From the NCBI RefSeq assembly GCF_947496775.1, contig NZ_CANMDU010000001.1:744001-808000 (forward strand): DNA of 64,000 nucleotides, in the 5' to 3' direction. Source of the stretch: an uncultured Maribacter sp. GTDB lineage: Bacteria > Bacteroidota > Bacteroidia > Flavobacteriales > Flavobacteriaceae. Below are positions 36,196 through 46,070 of the stretch, piece after piece (position 1 is the first letter of the stretch; every line of letters begins with the position of its first letter). Under the pieces are notes generated by a model. The model saw nothing but the letters and a program-made list of their open reading frames with translations. It searched no databases and had not been told where the DNA came from. The translations under genes were made by a program, and so were the position numbers.

Positions 36196-36319
36196 ACCTA
36201 AAATTCATAAAAAAATTAATATAAAAAAAACTAAACTGCTATCTTCAGTAATATTGTTCAATAATATAAGTTTTGTTCAGTTAATAATTTACAAAAAAGA
36301 CAAATTTTACATATTGTCA

Positions 36320-36344
36320 AGTTTTAATCTAGTCTGTTAAAACT
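36320..36344. promoter_or_regulatory. Inverted repeat in the divergent promoter region (36196-36575)
   Basis: A perfect 8-bp inverted repeat, AGTTTTAA and TTAAAACT, with a 9-nt spacer. It lies in the 380-bp region between the TPR-LuxR gene and the GH2 gene. It could be a LuxR-type operator for the divergent regulator. The rest of the region has no gene; a near -7 match (CATATTTG) is at 36366-36373. Confidence 0.45.
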
Positions 36345-36575
36345 GTAATATTCATGATATATAACCATATTTGTAAAGAGCATAAAAATAAGCTATACAC
36401 CATCTAGACTTATATAAATTACAAGTTTTCAGCAGAGAAATTTTTAGACAGCACTATATGTCTAATATTAAAAAACATGAATACCCTTAAAATGAAATCT
36501 TTTAATCATGTTCAGTCTTTAAAAAGAATCATAACTAAAAACACCAGAACACATTACCAAACTATTTAATTAAAA

Positions 36576-39101
36576 ATGATATCAACATTCAAAAAACAAC
36601 TTAGTCTTTTACTTCTTGTCGTTGTCGCCAGTTGCTCTACCCAAGAAAATAAAATCGCACCTTCTAATTCCAAAGATTTTAATTTTGGATGGGAGTTCAA
36701 ATTAGAAAATTTCAATGATTCAAAGTGGAAATCAGTTAAAGTACCACATGATTGGAGTGTAGAACATTCTTTTGATTCTATAAATGGAGAAGGAGCAACA
36801 GGTTACCTGCCAGGTGGAATTGGTTTATACAGAAAAAGATTTTCTCTTGACCTTAAGGAAAATCAGGTTGCTTATGTATTGTTTGATGGAGTATACAACA
36901 ACTCAGATGTAGTTTTAAACGGAAACAAACTAGGCTTTCACCCATATGGTTATTCACCATTTTTTTATGACATAACCTCTAGTTTAAAAGACGGAAAAGA
37001 AAATCTAATAGAAGTAAAGGTAGACAGAAGCAGGTTCGTAGATAGCCGATGGTATACAGGCTCTGGAATTTATAGAGATGTTAAATTAATTACCAAAAAT
37101 AAATTACATATTCCAATATGGGGAACTTTTGTAACCACACCTAAGGTATCAGAAAATGAGGCCACAATTAATATTGATGTTACAGTTAACAACAAGTACA
37201 AAGAAGACAATGCTTTTAAATTAGTAACGCAACTGTACAATAACAAAAACGAAAAAGTTGGAGAGAAATCTGATGCATTATCTTTAATAAAGAATTCTCA
37301 AGACGTATTTAAGCAGGAAATTATTATTAAATCTCCAAGTTTATGGGGTGTAGATAACCCTGTTCTATATAAAGCAATTACCACAGTTACAAAAGAAGGA
37401 GAAATTGTTGATGTAAATGAAACAACGTTTGGTATCAGAAGTATTGTTTTTGATACCGATAAAGGATTCTTTTTAAATGGGGAGAATATGAAAATTAAAG
37501 GAGTTTGCTTACATCATGATGGTGGATTAGTAGGTTCTGCAGTTCCAAAAGGTGTTTGGAGAAGACGTTTCGAAAAACTAAAAGAAGGAGGCTGCAATGC
37601 CATTAGAGTATCTCACAACCCTGCTTCTGAAGAATTTTTAGAACTATGTGATGAAATGGGCATCTTGGTACAAGATGAGTTTTTTGACGAATGGGATAAC
37701 CCAAAAGACAAAAGACTTAATAAATGGGAAACAAAAGTTGATTCCGTAACTCAAGGCTATGGGCAACACTTTCAGAAATGGGCTAAAAAAGATTTAACCA
37801 ATACGATGCTTGCACATCGCAATCACCCCTCTATTATACAATGGAGCATTGGTAACGAAATAGAATGGACATACCCTAACAGCTCCAAAGCCACTGGTTT
37901 TTTCGGAAATATGGAATGGACAGGAAATTATTTTTGGGAAAAATCACCTTACTCTATTGAGCAAGTAAAAGAAAAAGTAAGAACCTTACCTAAAGGAAAA
38001 TATGACATAGGAGAAACTGCAAAAAAATTAGCAAAATGGACCAAAGAATTAGATACTACCAGATACGTAATAGCTAATTGTATACTCCCTACCGCCAGTT
38101 ATGAAACGGGCTATGCAGACGCCCTAGATATAATAGGTTTTAGCTACCGTAGAGTACTTTATGATTATGGTCATGAAAATTACCCAGAACTACCATTAAT
38201 GGGTACCGAGAATTTAGGACAATGGCACGAATGGAAAGCAATAGAAGAGCGTCCGCATGTTTCCGGAACCTTCTTATGGACAGGAATAGATTATATGGGA
38301 GAATCTCATGGAAGGTGGCCTCGAAAAACACTAAACTCAGGTCTTTTAGATCAAGCAGGTTTTGAAAAACCATCCTTTTACATGTATAAAACATTATGGT
38401 CTAATGAACCTTCTATATATATAGCAACGCAACAGATAGATAAATCAATTAATAAAATAGACAAAAAGACAGGTAAAATAGTTGCCAAGGATCCTGAAGC
38501 ATGGAAAACAGCATTATGGATTTGGCACAATGTTAACAACCACTGGAATTACGCCAAAGATGAAATGGTATCAGTAGAAGTATACTCTAATTCTAAAGAG
38601 GTAGAATTATTTCTAAACGACACTAGCTTAGGCGTAAAGAAGTTAGCTGATTTTGATGATCATATTTACAAATGGGCCGTACCATTTAACGCAGGTAAAT
38701 TAACCGCTAAAGGAAAACTCAATGGAAAAGAATTTAGCACAACACTAACAACGTCAGAATCTCCATCAGAAATAAAGTTAACAGTAGATAAAAAGGAGTT
38801 AAATGCAGATGGGTACGATGTTGCTCATATCGTAGCACAGTTGGTTGACAAAAATGGAAATCCCGTAAAAACAGAAAATGCTAAAATTACTTTTAGTTCT
38901 GAGGGAGATGTTGCATTTTTAGGAGTGGATAATGGATCAGCTACCAATGTACAAGACTATCAATCTAATAGTATAATTACAGACAAAGGTAGATGTATGC
39001 TTATTGTACAAGCAACAACAAAAGCATCTGAAATTACAGTCTCAGCGGTATCAGAAAATTTAAAAAGCAACACAATTAATATTATATCAAACAATCAATA
39101 G
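36576..39101 (+). CDS. GH2 beta-galactosidase, agarolytic type
   Basis: An 841-residue lipoprotein (lipobox VASC, Cys20) with the GH2 layout: jelly roll (about 35-180), Ig-like (about 185-290), TIM barrel (about 295-620) and C-terminal Ig-like modules (about 665-840). The acid/base is Glu428 in SIGNE and the nucleophile is Glu545 in [12 protein letters not shown]. It lies 7 bp before the GH117 gene and both are in one transcript ending at 40381. This pairing fits agarolytic beta-galactosidases, which release galactose from the non-reducing end of odd-numbered agaro-oligosaccharides, while GH117 takes off the anhydrogalactose. Its closest relative in the window is the GH2 at 12617. Confidence 0.9.
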   Translation: MISTFKKQLSLLLLVVVASCSTQENKIAPSNSKDFNFGWEFKLENFNDSKWKSVKVPHDWSVEHSFDSINGEGATGYLPGGIGLYRKRFSLDLKENQVAYVLFDGVYNNSDVVLNGNKLGFHPYGYSPFFYDITSSLKDGKENLIEVKVDRSRFVDSRWYTGSGIYRDVKLITKNKLHIPIWGTFVTTPKVSENEATINIDVTVNNKYKEDNAFKLVTQLYNNKNEKVGEKSDALSLIKNSQDVFKQEIIIKSPSLWGVDNPVLYKAITTVTKEGEIVDVNETTFGIRSIVFDTDKGFFLNGENMKIKGVCLHHDGGLVGSAVPKGVWRRRFEKLKEGGCNAIRVSHNPASEEFLELCDEMGILVQDEFFDEWDNPKDKRLNKWETKVDSVTQGYGQHFQKWAKKDLTNTMLAHRNHPSIIQWSIGNEIEWTYPNSSKATGFFGNMEWTGNYFWEKSPYSIEQVKEKVRTLPKGKYDIGETAKKLAKWTKELDTTRYVIANCILPTASYETGYADALDIIGFSYRRVLYDYGHENYPELPLMGTENLGQWHEWKAIEERPHVSGTFLWTGIDYMGESHGRWPRKTLNSGLLDQAGFEKPSFYMYKTLWSNEPSIYIATQQIDKSINKIDKKTGKIVAKDPEAWKTALWIWHNVNNHWNYAKDEMVSVEVYSNSKEVELFLNDTSLGVKKLADFDDHIYKWAVPFNAGKLTAKGKLNGKEFSTTLTTSESPSEIKLTVDKKELNADGYDVAHIVAQLVDKNGNPVKTENAKITFSSEGDVAFLGVDNGSATNVQDYQSNSIITDKGRCMLIVQATTKASEITVSAVSENLKSNTINIISNNQ

Positions 39102-39108
39102 AATACAA

Positions 39109-40350
39109 ATGAAAAAAAACAGAAAAATACCTATTTTTTTAGCAGCATTAGCACTAATGATGTCATGTGATACTAAGGTAAAAGAAGAAAGTGGTGATGC
39201 CACATCTCAGAACAATCAAGAAACTATTGAAATATCTGAAGAACAAATAGATAAGTTAGGAATATCAGATGTTAATCATTTAAGTGCAGCAACCAAAAGA
39301 GCTTTAAAATGGCCTACAGATTTAGGCAATGAATGGTTTATTCAATTTAATAATTTAAAACCTTTAAAAGGGGATTTAGCTTATGAGGAAGGCGTAGTAC
39401 GTAGAGACCCTAGTGCTATGATAAAAGAAAACGGAAAATACTATGTATGGTATTCCAGAAGTACAGGCCCTTCTCAAGGTTTTGGAGGTGATGTAGAAAA
39501 TGAAAAAGTTTTCCCTTGGGATCGATGTGATATTTGGTATGCCACTTCTGAAGATGGAGAAACTTGGAAAGAAGAAGGACTTGCCGTAGCAAGAGGAAAA
39601 AAAGGAGAATACGATGACAGGTCTGTTTTCACAGTAGAAATAATGAAACATGAAAACAAATATTATTTAAGCTACCAAACCGTTAAATCACCTTATAGTG
39701 TAAGAGTTAAAAACCAGATTGGTTTAGCATGGTCAGACTCTCCAAATGGTCCTTGGACAAAAAGCAAAGAACCTATTTTAAGTCCTGCAGACAATGGTAT
39801 TTGGAAAGGCGAAGAGCAAAATAGATTTTTAGTTGAAAAAAGAGGAGATTTTGATAGCCATAAAGTCCATGATCCATGTATTATTCCTTTTAAGGGAAAA
39901 TTCTATTTATATTACAAAGGAGAACAAATGGGTGAAGAAATCACTTTTGGAGGAAGACAAATTCGTCATGGTGTTGCCATAGCCGATAAACCAGAAGGTC
40001 CTTACATAAAGTCCCCGTATAACCCTATTAGTAATAGTGGACACGAAATATGTGTTTGGCCTTATAACGGTGGTATAGCAGCATTAATTACAACAGATGG
40101 CCCAGAGAAAAATACAATACAATGGTCTCCAGATGGTATTAATTTTGAAATTATGTCTGTAATACCTGGAGTTGATGCACATGCTATTGGCTTGGACAGA
40201 ACAGTTGATAATGAAAAAGAGCCTACAGAAATTTTACGATGGGGATTATCTCATGTGTATAATAGTTGGAACTATCAAAGTATCATGAGCTTTACTTCTA
40301 AAAGAAAAAAACAACACGTAGCAAAAGGAGCTAAAGGCACAAAAAAATAG
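39109..40350 (+). CDS. ahgA: GH117 alpha-1,3-(3,6-anhydro)-L-galactosidase (neoagarobiose hydrolase)
   Basis: A 413-residue lipoprotein (lipobox MMSC, Cys20) that removes terminal 3,6-anhydro-L-galactose from neoagaro-oligosaccharides. The match to characterised agar-active GH117 enzymes is strong: [87 protein letters not shown] and [14 protein letters not shown]. Catalytic residues are Asp100, Asp255, His312 and Glu313. This is the gene that most clearly sets agar as a substrate of the locus. It is followed by a terminator and then by the IclR regulator and anhydrogalactose pathway genes. Confidence 0.95.
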   Translation: MKKNRKIPIFLAALALMMSCDTKVKEESGDATSQNNQETIEISEEQIDKLGISDVNHLSAATKRALKWPTDLGNEWFIQFNNLKPLKGDLAYEEGVVRRDPSAMIKENGKYYVWYSRSTGPSQGFGGDVENEKVFPWDRCDIWYATSEDGETWKEEGLAVARGKKGEYDDRSVFTVEIMKHENKYYLSYQTVKSPYSVRVKNQIGLAWSDSPNGPWTKSKEPILSPADNGIWKGEEQNRFLVEKRGDFDSHKVHDPCIIPFKGKFYLYYKGEQMGEEITFGGRQIRHGVAIADKPEGPYIKSPYNPISNSGHEICVWPYNGGIAALITTDGPEKNTIQWSPDGINFEIMSVIPGVDAHAIGLDRTVDNEKEPTEILRWGLSHVYNSWNYQSIMSFTSKRKKQHVAKGAKGTKK

Positions 40351-40380
40351 TCTAAGACTTATTTAGAGAATATTTTATTT

Positions 40381-40413
40381 GAGGGGCAATAAATATTGCC
40401 TCTCTTTTTTTTT
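40381..40413 (+). terminator. Intrinsic terminator after the GH2-GH117 operon
   Basis: An 11-bp stem (GAGGGGCAATA / TATTGCCTCTC, with one G-T pair) and a run of nine T. It separates the GH2-GH117 transcript from the IclR gene. Confidence 0.9.
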
Positions 40414-40468
40414 GAGTTATTTACACTTAAATAAATAATATTATTTTTGAGAAATACAGAGTTTTATT

Positions 40469-41260
40469 ATGAGTAAAGACAAAATAGTTTTAAAGTCCAA
40501 CTACAATGTACCAAATTTAGAAAGAGGTTTATTAGTAATAGAACTTTTAGCTACCCAAAAAAACGGTCTTACTTTAGCTGAAATAACAGAGATTTTATCT
40601 TTAACCAAAACAACAGCTTTTAGAGTAGTTAGTACTTTAATATTTAAAAACTACCTACAAAAAAACGAAACCACTAAAAAAATTAGTCTCTCAAGAAAAA
40701 TGCTCACATTAGGTATTTCTTCCATGAATGAGCAAAGCATTGTAGAAACATCTATAGATGTCATGAGAGCTCTAAGAGACGAACTTAAAGAATCCGTTAT
40801 GCTTGGTGTCCTTTTAGGCCCTAAAGGAGCCATTTTAGAACAAGTATCAAGTTCCTACCCAGTAAAACTTTTTGTAGAACCAGGAACCCAATTTAGCATC
40901 CATAGTTCTGTTGGTGGCAAAAGTATTATGGCGTATTTACCAAAAGAAGAATCGAGTGAAATTCTAAAAAAAATAACCCTTACAAAATATACCAAAAACA
41001 CTATTGTATCTAAAAAAGAGTTTAGGTCTCAATTAAATGATATAAAACAATTAGGATACGCCATCGATAATGGCGAAGACATACAAGGTATACATTGCAT
41101 AGGAGCCCCAATTTTCAATGAATACGGATACCCAGTAGCTGCATTATGGATTACAGCTCCGCATGGTAGACTCCCCCATAGCGAATTTAACAGCAAAGGA
41201 ACAATTGTAGCTAATTACGCTTTAGAAATTTCAGCAAAACTTGGATATATAGCACAATAA
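40469..41260 (+). CDS. IclR-family transcriptional regulator
   Basis: A 263-residue IclR-type protein. The winged-helix domain (about 15-80) has the family pattern VPNLERGLLVIELLA, LTLAEITEILSLTKTTAFRVVSTL. The effector-binding domain (about 90-260) has GKSIMAYLP, LGYAIDNGEDIQGIHCIGAPI and PVAALWITAP. IclR proteins of this kind (such as KdgR) sense sugar-acid intermediates. It lies directly upstream of the anhydrogalactose pathway genes, and two palindromes related to the KdgR pattern lie in their promoter at 41423-41456. Control of that operon by an intermediate such as 2-keto-3-deoxy-gluconate or -galactonate is inferred. Confidence 0.9.
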   Translation: MSKDKIVLKSNYNVPNLERGLLVIELLATQKNGLTLAEITEILSLTKTTAFRVVSTLIFKNYLQKNETTKKISLSRKMLTLGISSMNEQSIVETSIDVMRALRDELKESVMLGVLLGPKGAILEQVSSSYPVKLFVEPGTQFSIHSSVGGKSIMAYLPKEESSEILKKITLTKYTKNTIVSKKEFRSQLNDIKQLGYAIDNGEDIQGIHCIGAPIFNEYGYPVAALWITAPHGRLPHSEFNSKGTIVANYALEISAKLGYIAQ

Positions 41261-41415
41261 TCTTTTTTTAAACTACACCAAATTTCCACCAAAAAGAAAC
41301 ACCTTAAAAACATCTTCAAAACCCCTTCAATTAACTGATTAGATAACACTTAAGTCAATAAATGTTAATATTTAACCTATTACCATTTATCCCATTATTT
41401 ATTTCCAAAAAATCG

Positions 41416-41456
41416 TATATTTGTTTCAAATATGAAACTAGTTTATTATTTGAAAC
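41416..41456 (+). promoter_or_regulatory. Promoter with tandem GTTT-N8-GAAAC palindromes for the anhydrogalactose pathway operon
   Basis: TATATTTG (41416-41423) matches the -7 consensus. It is followed by GTTTCAAATATGAAAC (41423-41438), a perfect inverted repeat, and by GTTTATTATTTGAAAC (41441-41456), an imperfect copy of the same layout. Their centres are 18 bp apart. The sites lie over and just after the expected transcription start and before the ATG at 41465, typical of repressor operators, and the adjacent IclR protein is the best candidate. KdgR boxes also combine TGAAAC and GTTTCA half-sites. Confidence 0.65.
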
Positions 41457-41464
41457 TTAAATAA

Positions 41465-42481
41465 ATGAAAGCGACAAGATACGAAGGGAACAAAACCTTC
41501 AGTGTAGTAGAAACCGAAAAAGAAGCTCCAAAAGAAGGAGAAGTACGTATAAAAGTAGCCTATTCTGGTGTTTGCGGAACAGATGTCCATATTTACCATG
41601 GCATGATGGACAAGAGAGTTGCTATGCCTCAGACCATTGGTCATGAAATGTCAGGCACTATAGATGCCATTGGAGCAGGTGTTTCCGGATATGCTGTAGG
41701 AGATAAAGTGGTAGTACGCCCATTAGATGATACTAAAGTAAAACCATCAGACAAAGGATTTAATCATATCTGCGAAGAATTAAATTTTATAGGAATAGAC
41801 AGTCCAGGATCTATGCAACAATATTGGAATGTTCCTGCTTTTACATTACACAAATTAAAGGAAAATACAGATTTAAAATTAGCAGCATTAATAGAGCCTT
41901 TATCCGTAGCAACACATGATGTTCGCTTAAGTGGTTTAGTTGCAGGAGAAACTGCTGTTGTTTTAGGCGGTGGCCCAATTGGTTTATTAGTAGCAATGGT
42001 TGCTAAAGAAGTTGGCGCGCAAGTAATTATATCTGAAGTAAACCCAATACGTATTGCAAAAGCCAAAGAATTAGGCTTTGATGCAGTTAGCCCTATAGAT
42101 GTAGATTTAGTGGAATATGTGCACGGAAAAACAGAAGGTAGAAAAGCTGATGTTGTTTTTGAAGTTGCAGGTGTACAACCAGCACTTGACGTAATGACAG
42201 AAGTTGCAGGTATAAGAGGTCGTATTTTAATGGTAGCTATTCACGGAGAAAAGAAGCCAATAGATCTTTTTAAATTCTTTTGGAAAGAATTAAAACTAAT
42301 AGGTGCTCGTGTATATGAGAAAGAAGACTATGAAAAATCTATTGCATTAATTACAGCAAATGAGTTGCCATTTGAAGAAATGATTACAGATGTACAACCA
42401 TTATCTAACATTCAACAAGTTTTTGAAAATATAGATAAAAACCCTGACGGATTAAAAGTCTTAATGGATTGTCAATTATAA
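41465..42481 (+). CDS. Zinc-type alcohol dehydrogenase, likely 2-keto-3-deoxy-L-galactonate 5-dehydrogenase
   Basis: A 338-residue medium-chain dehydrogenase. Catalytic zinc ligands are Cys37 (GVCGTD), His60 and Glu61 (GHE). The NAD-binding motif is GGGPIG (about 168-173). The loop that normally carries four structural-zinc cysteines has only Cys103, so the structural zinc is probably absent. In the L-anhydrogalactose route described for marine agarolytic bacteria, 2-keto-3-deoxy-L-galactonate is oxidised at C5 and then reduced to 2-keto-3-deoxy-D-gluconate. This gene and the SDR at 42534 fit those two steps. The assignment is from context and family, as members act on many polyols and sugar acids. 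Confidence 0.75.
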   Translation: MKATRYEGNKTFSVVETEKEAPKEGEVRIKVAYSGVCGTDVHIYHGMMDKRVAMPQTIGHEMSGTIDAIGAGVSGYAVGDKVVVRPLDDTKVKPSDKGFNHICEELNFIGIDSPGSMQQYWNVPAFTLHKLKENTDLKLAALIEPLSVATHDVRLSGLVAGETAVVLGGGPIGLLVAMVAKEVGAQVIISEVNPIRIAKAKELGFDAVSPIDVDLVEYVHGKTEGRKADVVFEVAGVQPALDVMTEVAGIRGRILMVAIHGEKKPIDLFKFFWKELKLIGARVYEKEDYEKSIALITANELPFEEMITDVQPLSNIQQVFENIDKNPDGLKVLMDCQL

Positions 42482-42533
42482 AATAACAAACAAGCCAATT
42501 GCCAAAAGCAAAAGGCAAATAGCATAATAAGAA

Positions 42534-43304
42534 ATGAGTATATTAAATAGTTTTAGTTTAGAAGGAAAAGTAGCCATTGTAACAGGTTGCAAAAGAGGAA
42601 TAGGTAAAGGAATGGCTATTGCTCTAGCCGAAGCAGGAGCTGACATTATAGGTGTTTCGGCATCCTTAGAATTATCTGGTAGTGCTATTGAAAAAGAAGT
42701 TACTGCTTTAGGCAAAAAATTTACAGCTTACCAATGTGATTTTTCGGATAGAAAATCATTGTATGCATTTATTAAAGAAGTAAAAGCAAATCATTCTCAG
42801 ATAGATATTTTAATAAACAATGCAGGCACTATTTTAAGAACACCAGCTGCTGAGCACCCAGATGAGATGTGGGATAAGGTAATAGAGGTAAATCAAAACG
42901 CGCAGTTTATTTTAACACGTGAAATAGGTAAAGATATGATTGCCCGTGGTTCTGGTAAAATTGTATTTACTGCGTCATTATTAACATACCAAGGAGGCAT
43001 CACTGTTCCTGGTTATGCAGCAAGTAAAGGAGCTATAGGCCAAATGATTATGGCTTTTGCTAACGAATGGGCTGGTAAAGGAGTAAATGTAAATGGTATA
43101 GCTCCTGGCTATATTGCTACAGATAATACCGAAGCATTACGAAATAACCCAGAAAGAGCAGACTCTATTTTAGCTCGTATTCCAGCGGGACGTTGGGGTG
43201 AGCCATCTGATTTTGCGGGGCCAGTAGTTTTCTTGTCTTCAAAAGCTTCTGATTATATGCATGGTTCTATTACACTTGTAGATGGTGGTTGGATGGGCCG
43301 ATAA
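42534..43304 (+). CDS. Short-chain dehydrogenase, likely 2,5-diketo-3-deoxy-galactonate reductase
   Basis: A 256-residue SDR. It has the cofactor motif TGCKRGIG (17-24), NNAG (95-98) and catalytic Ser148, Tyr161 and Lys165 (GYAASK). It resembles 2-deoxy-D-gluconate/2-keto-3-deoxy-gluconate dehydrogenases (the KduD type, with SLEGKVAIVTG, APGYIATDNT and PAGRWGEPSDFAGPVVFLSS). In the anhydrogalactose pathway it would reduce 2,5-diketo-3-deoxy-galactonate to 2-keto-3-deoxy-D-gluconate. The gene is 52 bp after the zinc dehydrogenase and 30 bp before the aldehyde dehydrogenase. Confidence 0.8.
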   Translation: MSILNSFSLEGKVAIVTGCKRGIGKGMAIALAEAGADIIGVSASLELSGSAIEKEVTALGKKFTAYQCDFSDRKSLYAFIKEVKANHSQIDILINNAGTILRTPAAEHPDEMWDKVIEVNQNAQFILTREIGKDMIARGSGKIVFTASLLTYQGGITVPGYAASKGAIGQMIMAFANEWAGKGVNVNGIAPGYIATDNTEALRNNPERADSILARIPAGRWGEPSDFAGPVVFLSSKASDYMHGSITLVDGGWMGR

Positions 43305-43334
43305 AACAAATTCAAACTAAAAAAACGATTAGCA

Positions 43335-44789
43335 ATGGCAGATATTAAAGAATACAAATTATTTATCAATGGGGAATGGGTAAAGTCTACTTCAGGAGAA
43401 ACTATTGATATTATTAGCCCTTCTACAGAAGAAGTAGTGGCAAGAGTTCAAAACGGTACAGCAGAAGAAGCACTACAAACTTTAGAAGCAGCCGACAAGG
43501 CTCAAAAAGAGTGGAAAAAGTTACCAGCAAGAACTCGCGCAGATTTATTATATAAATTAGCAGATGAAATTGATGCTAATACAGAAGAATTAGCACAGTT
43601 ATTGGTAAAGGAGCAAGGAAAACTTTTAAAAGTAGCTCGTTTTGAAGTAGCCGTAGGTGCTTCATTTATTAGATACGCCTGTGAAGGAGCAAGAAGAATA
43701 GAAGGAGATATTATTCCTTCTGATAATGCTAATGAGCAAATTTGGATTCAAAAAGTACCTAGAGGTGTTGTTGTTGCAATTACTGCATGGAACTTTCCTT
43801 TTGCTTTAGCTGGTCGTAAATTAGGGCCTGCTTTAGTTGCTGGTAACACTATCGTTATTAAGCCTACATCAGAAACTCCATTAGCAACTTTAGAGCTAGG
43901 TAATTTAGCTCAGAAAGTAGGAATCCCTGCTGGAGTAATCAACATTTTAACAGGCCCTGGTAGAGCTATGGGTAATGCACTAGTAGAAAGCCCAATTTGC
44001 AAAATGGTAACCATGACTGGTTCCACACCTGTAGGTCAATCTATTGCTCGTGCAGCAGCGCAAAATTTAACCCATGTTCAATTAGAATTAGGTGGCAAAG
44101 CTCCATTTATTGTTTTTGAAGATGCTGATATTGATGCAGCTGTAGACGCAGCATTACATTCTCGTTTTGATAACTGTGGACAAGTTTGTACTTGTAACGA
44201 GCGTATGTATATACATGAAGGTATATATGATACTTTCATGGAAAAATTCCTTGCCAAAGTAGCCGAAATAAAAGTTGGAGACCCAATGTTAGAAGAAACA
44301 GATATGGGGCCTAAAGTAAATGGATCAGAGCTAAAACATATGGAGCACTTAGTAGAAGTTTCTGTAAAAGAAGGAGCTACAATTGCAGCAGGTGGTAAAC
44401 GCCCCGAAGGAGCTGAGTTCCAGAAAGGATTCTGGTTTGAACCAACCGTTTTGACTGGTGTTACACAAGATATGACAATCGTTCACGAAGAATCTTTTGG
44501 ACCAATTTTACCAGTATTGAAGTTTAAAACTTTTGAAGAAGTTATTGGCTATGCTAACGATTGTGAATATGGTTTAGCAGCAATGGTATTCACCAATGAC
44601 ATGAATACCATTATGAAATGTAATGATGAATTAGAATACGGTGAAATCTACGTGAATAGAGGACACGGTGAGCAACATCAAGGATTCCATAACGGATATA
44701 AATTATCTGGTTCCGGAGGAGAAGACGGTAAATATGGTTTTGAACAGTACATGGAAAAGAAAACTTTCTACGTAAGACATAAAGCATAA
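43335..44789 (+). CDS. Aldehyde dehydrogenase, likely 3,6-anhydro-L-galactose dehydrogenase
   Basis: A 484-residue NAD(P)-dependent aldehyde dehydrogenase. Catalytic residues are Glu251 (LELGGKAPF) and Cys285 (NCGQVCTC). ITAWNFPFA and the MTGSTPVGQ cofactor region are also present. Proteins of this class are annotated as lactaldehyde/glycolaldehyde dehydrogenases, but the setting among GH117, cycloisomerase and keto-acid oxidoreductase genes makes oxidation of 3,6-anhydro-L-galactose to 3,6-anhydro-L-galactonate the likely role. It ends the operon that starts at 41465, before a terminator. Confidence 0.85.
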   Translation: MADIKEYKLFINGEWVKSTSGETIDIISPSTEEVVARVQNGTAEEALQTLEAADKAQKEWKKLPARTRADLLYKLADEIDANTEELAQLLVKEQGKLLKVARFEVAVGASFIRYACEGARRIEGDIIPSDNANEQIWIQKVPRGVVVAITAWNFPFALAGRKLGPALVAGNTIVIKPTSETPLATLELGNLAQKVGIPAGVINILTGPGRAMGNALVESPICKMVTMTGSTPVGQSIARAAAQNLTHVQLELGGKAPFIVFEDADIDAAVDAALHSRFDNCGQVCTCNERMYIHEGIYDTFMEKFLAKVAEIKVGDPMLEETDMGPKVNGSELKHMEHLVEVSVKEGATIAAGGKRPEGAEFQKGFWFEPTVLTGVTQDMTIVHEESFGPILPVLKFKTFEEVIGYANDCEYGLAAMVFTNDMNTIMKCNDELEYGEIYVNRGHGEQHQGFHNGYKLSGSGGEDGKYGFEQYMEKKTFYVRHKA

Positions 44790-44798
44790 TAAATATTT

Positions 44799-44839
44799 AA
44801 AGCAGTCTCAAATTTTCATATTTTGGACTGCTTTTTTTT
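44799..44839 (+). terminator. Intrinsic terminator after the aldehyde dehydrogenase gene
   Basis: An AAAGCAGTC / GACTGCTTT stem of 9 bp with an 18-nt loop, and a run of eight T. It ends the three-gene pathway transcript; the cycloisomerase gene begins about 20 bp further on and may be transcribed by read-through or by its own promoter. Confidence 0.85.
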
Positions 44840-44858
44840 ATAACTTATATATTATTTG

Positions 44859-45953
44859 ATGAGTACAAAAATTTCAAAAGTAGAAGCTAAATTATTTAAA
44901 GTTCCTTTACCAGAAGTTTTAAATGATGCAAAGCATGGCGATCACACACATTTTGAATTAGTTACGACTACCATTACTTTAGAAGATGGCAGTGAAGGAA
45001 CTGGATATACATATACCGGAGGCAAAGGAGGTCATTCCATAAAGGCAATGATAGAGCATGATTTTGCTCCTGCCTTAATAGGCCAAGAAGGCACAGATAT
45101 TGACGGTCTTTACGATTTCATGGAATGGCATATTCATTATGTTGGTCGTGGAGGAATAGCTTCTTTTGCTATTTCCACTATAGATATTGCTTTATGGGAT
45201 ATCAAAAGTAAAAAAGCCGAATTACCATTATGGAAAATGGTCGGAGGAGCAGGAAATACATGTAAAGCATATTGTGGTGGTATAGATTTACAATTTCCAA
45301 TTCCAAAATTATTAAAGAATATGGAAGGTTATTTAGCAGCAGGTTTTAATGCTGTAAAAATTAAAATCGGCCGTGAAAATCTAGAAGAAGATTTAGAAAG
45401 AATAAGAGCCGTAAGAGAATTTATTGGTCCCGACATTACTTTTATGGTAGATGCTAATTACTCTATGAGTAAAGAAAAGGCAATAAAAGCGATAGAAGGT
45501 TTCAAAGACCAAAATATAACTTGGTTCGAAGAACCTATTATTCCGGATGACTATAAAGGTTTTGGAGAAATAGTAGATAAAACTGGATTCCCTTTGGCTA
45601 TGGGCGAAAACCTACATACCATTCATGAATTTGAATATGCCTTTGATCAAGCCAAACTATCTTTTATACAGCCTGATGCATCTAATTGCGGTGGAATCAC
45701 TGGATGGTTGGCAGCTGCAAGGTTAGCCAATAAACACGGAATACCTGTATGCTCTCACGGTATGCAAGAACTTCATGTAAGTTTGGTGTCCTCTCAACCC
45801 AACTCCGGTTGGTTAGAAGTACATAGCTTTCCTATCGATCAATATACTACTAGACCATTAGTTGTTGAAAATCATAGAGCAGTAGCTCCTGATTATCCTG
45901 GTACTGGAGTAATTTTTAATTGGGAAAAACTAAGTCCTTTCGAAGAAAAATAA
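44859..45953 (+). CDS. Enolase-superfamily enzyme, likely 3,6-anhydro-L-galactonate cycloisomerase
   Basis: A 364-residue mandelate-racemase-group protein. The KxK pair is present (Lys167, Lys169 in VKIKI), with metal ligands Asp198 (VDAN), Glu224 (WFEEP) and Glu250 (MGEN), and catalytic His300 (CSHGMQE). The L-anhydrogalactose pathway uses an enolase-superfamily cycloisomerase to open the anhydro ring, giving 2-keto-3-deoxy-L-galactonate, and this gene follows the likely anhydrogalactose dehydrogenase. ATG 44859 is taken as start; the TTG one codon before is less likely. Its KxK-type active site sets it apart from the dehydratases at 5468 and 32012. Confidence 0.85.
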   Translation: MSTKISKVEAKLFKVPLPEVLNDAKHGDHTHFELVTTTITLEDGSEGTGYTYTGGKGGHSIKAMIEHDFAPALIGQEGTDIDGLYDFMEWHIHYVGRGGIASFAISTIDIALWDIKSKKAELPLWKMVGGAGNTCKAYCGGIDLQFPIPKLLKNMEGYLAAGFNAVKIKIGRENLEEDLERIRAVREFIGPDITFMVDANYSMSKEKAIKAIEGFKDQNITWFEEPIIPDDYKGFGEIVDKTGFPLAMGENLHTIHEFEYAFDQAKLSFIQPDASNCGGITGWLAAARLANKHGIPVCSHGMQELHVSLVSSQPNSGWLEVHSFPIDQYTTRPLVVENHRAVAPDYPGTGVIFNWEKLSPFEEK

Positions 45954-45962
45954 ATTACTTTG

Positions 45963-46058
45963 GTGCAAGCCTGTGAAGCATTAAAAGATATAACATATAC
46001 GATTATTAACCCAACTATCTTAGCATCAAATCTATTGATAGAAACAAAGCGTAATTAA
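45963..46058 (+). pseudogene. Short protein-like tail after the cycloisomerase gene
   Basis: A 31-residue reading frame (GTG 45963, TAA 46056-46058) with a structured-looking sequence: ACEALKDITYTIINPTILAS and then NLLIETKRN. It is in the same frame as the upstream gene beyond its TAA. It looks like the C-terminal end of a lost gene whose body was deleted. I do not recognise the family, and it may be chance. Confidence 0.25.
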
Positions 46059-46070
46059 ACATACAATCAT

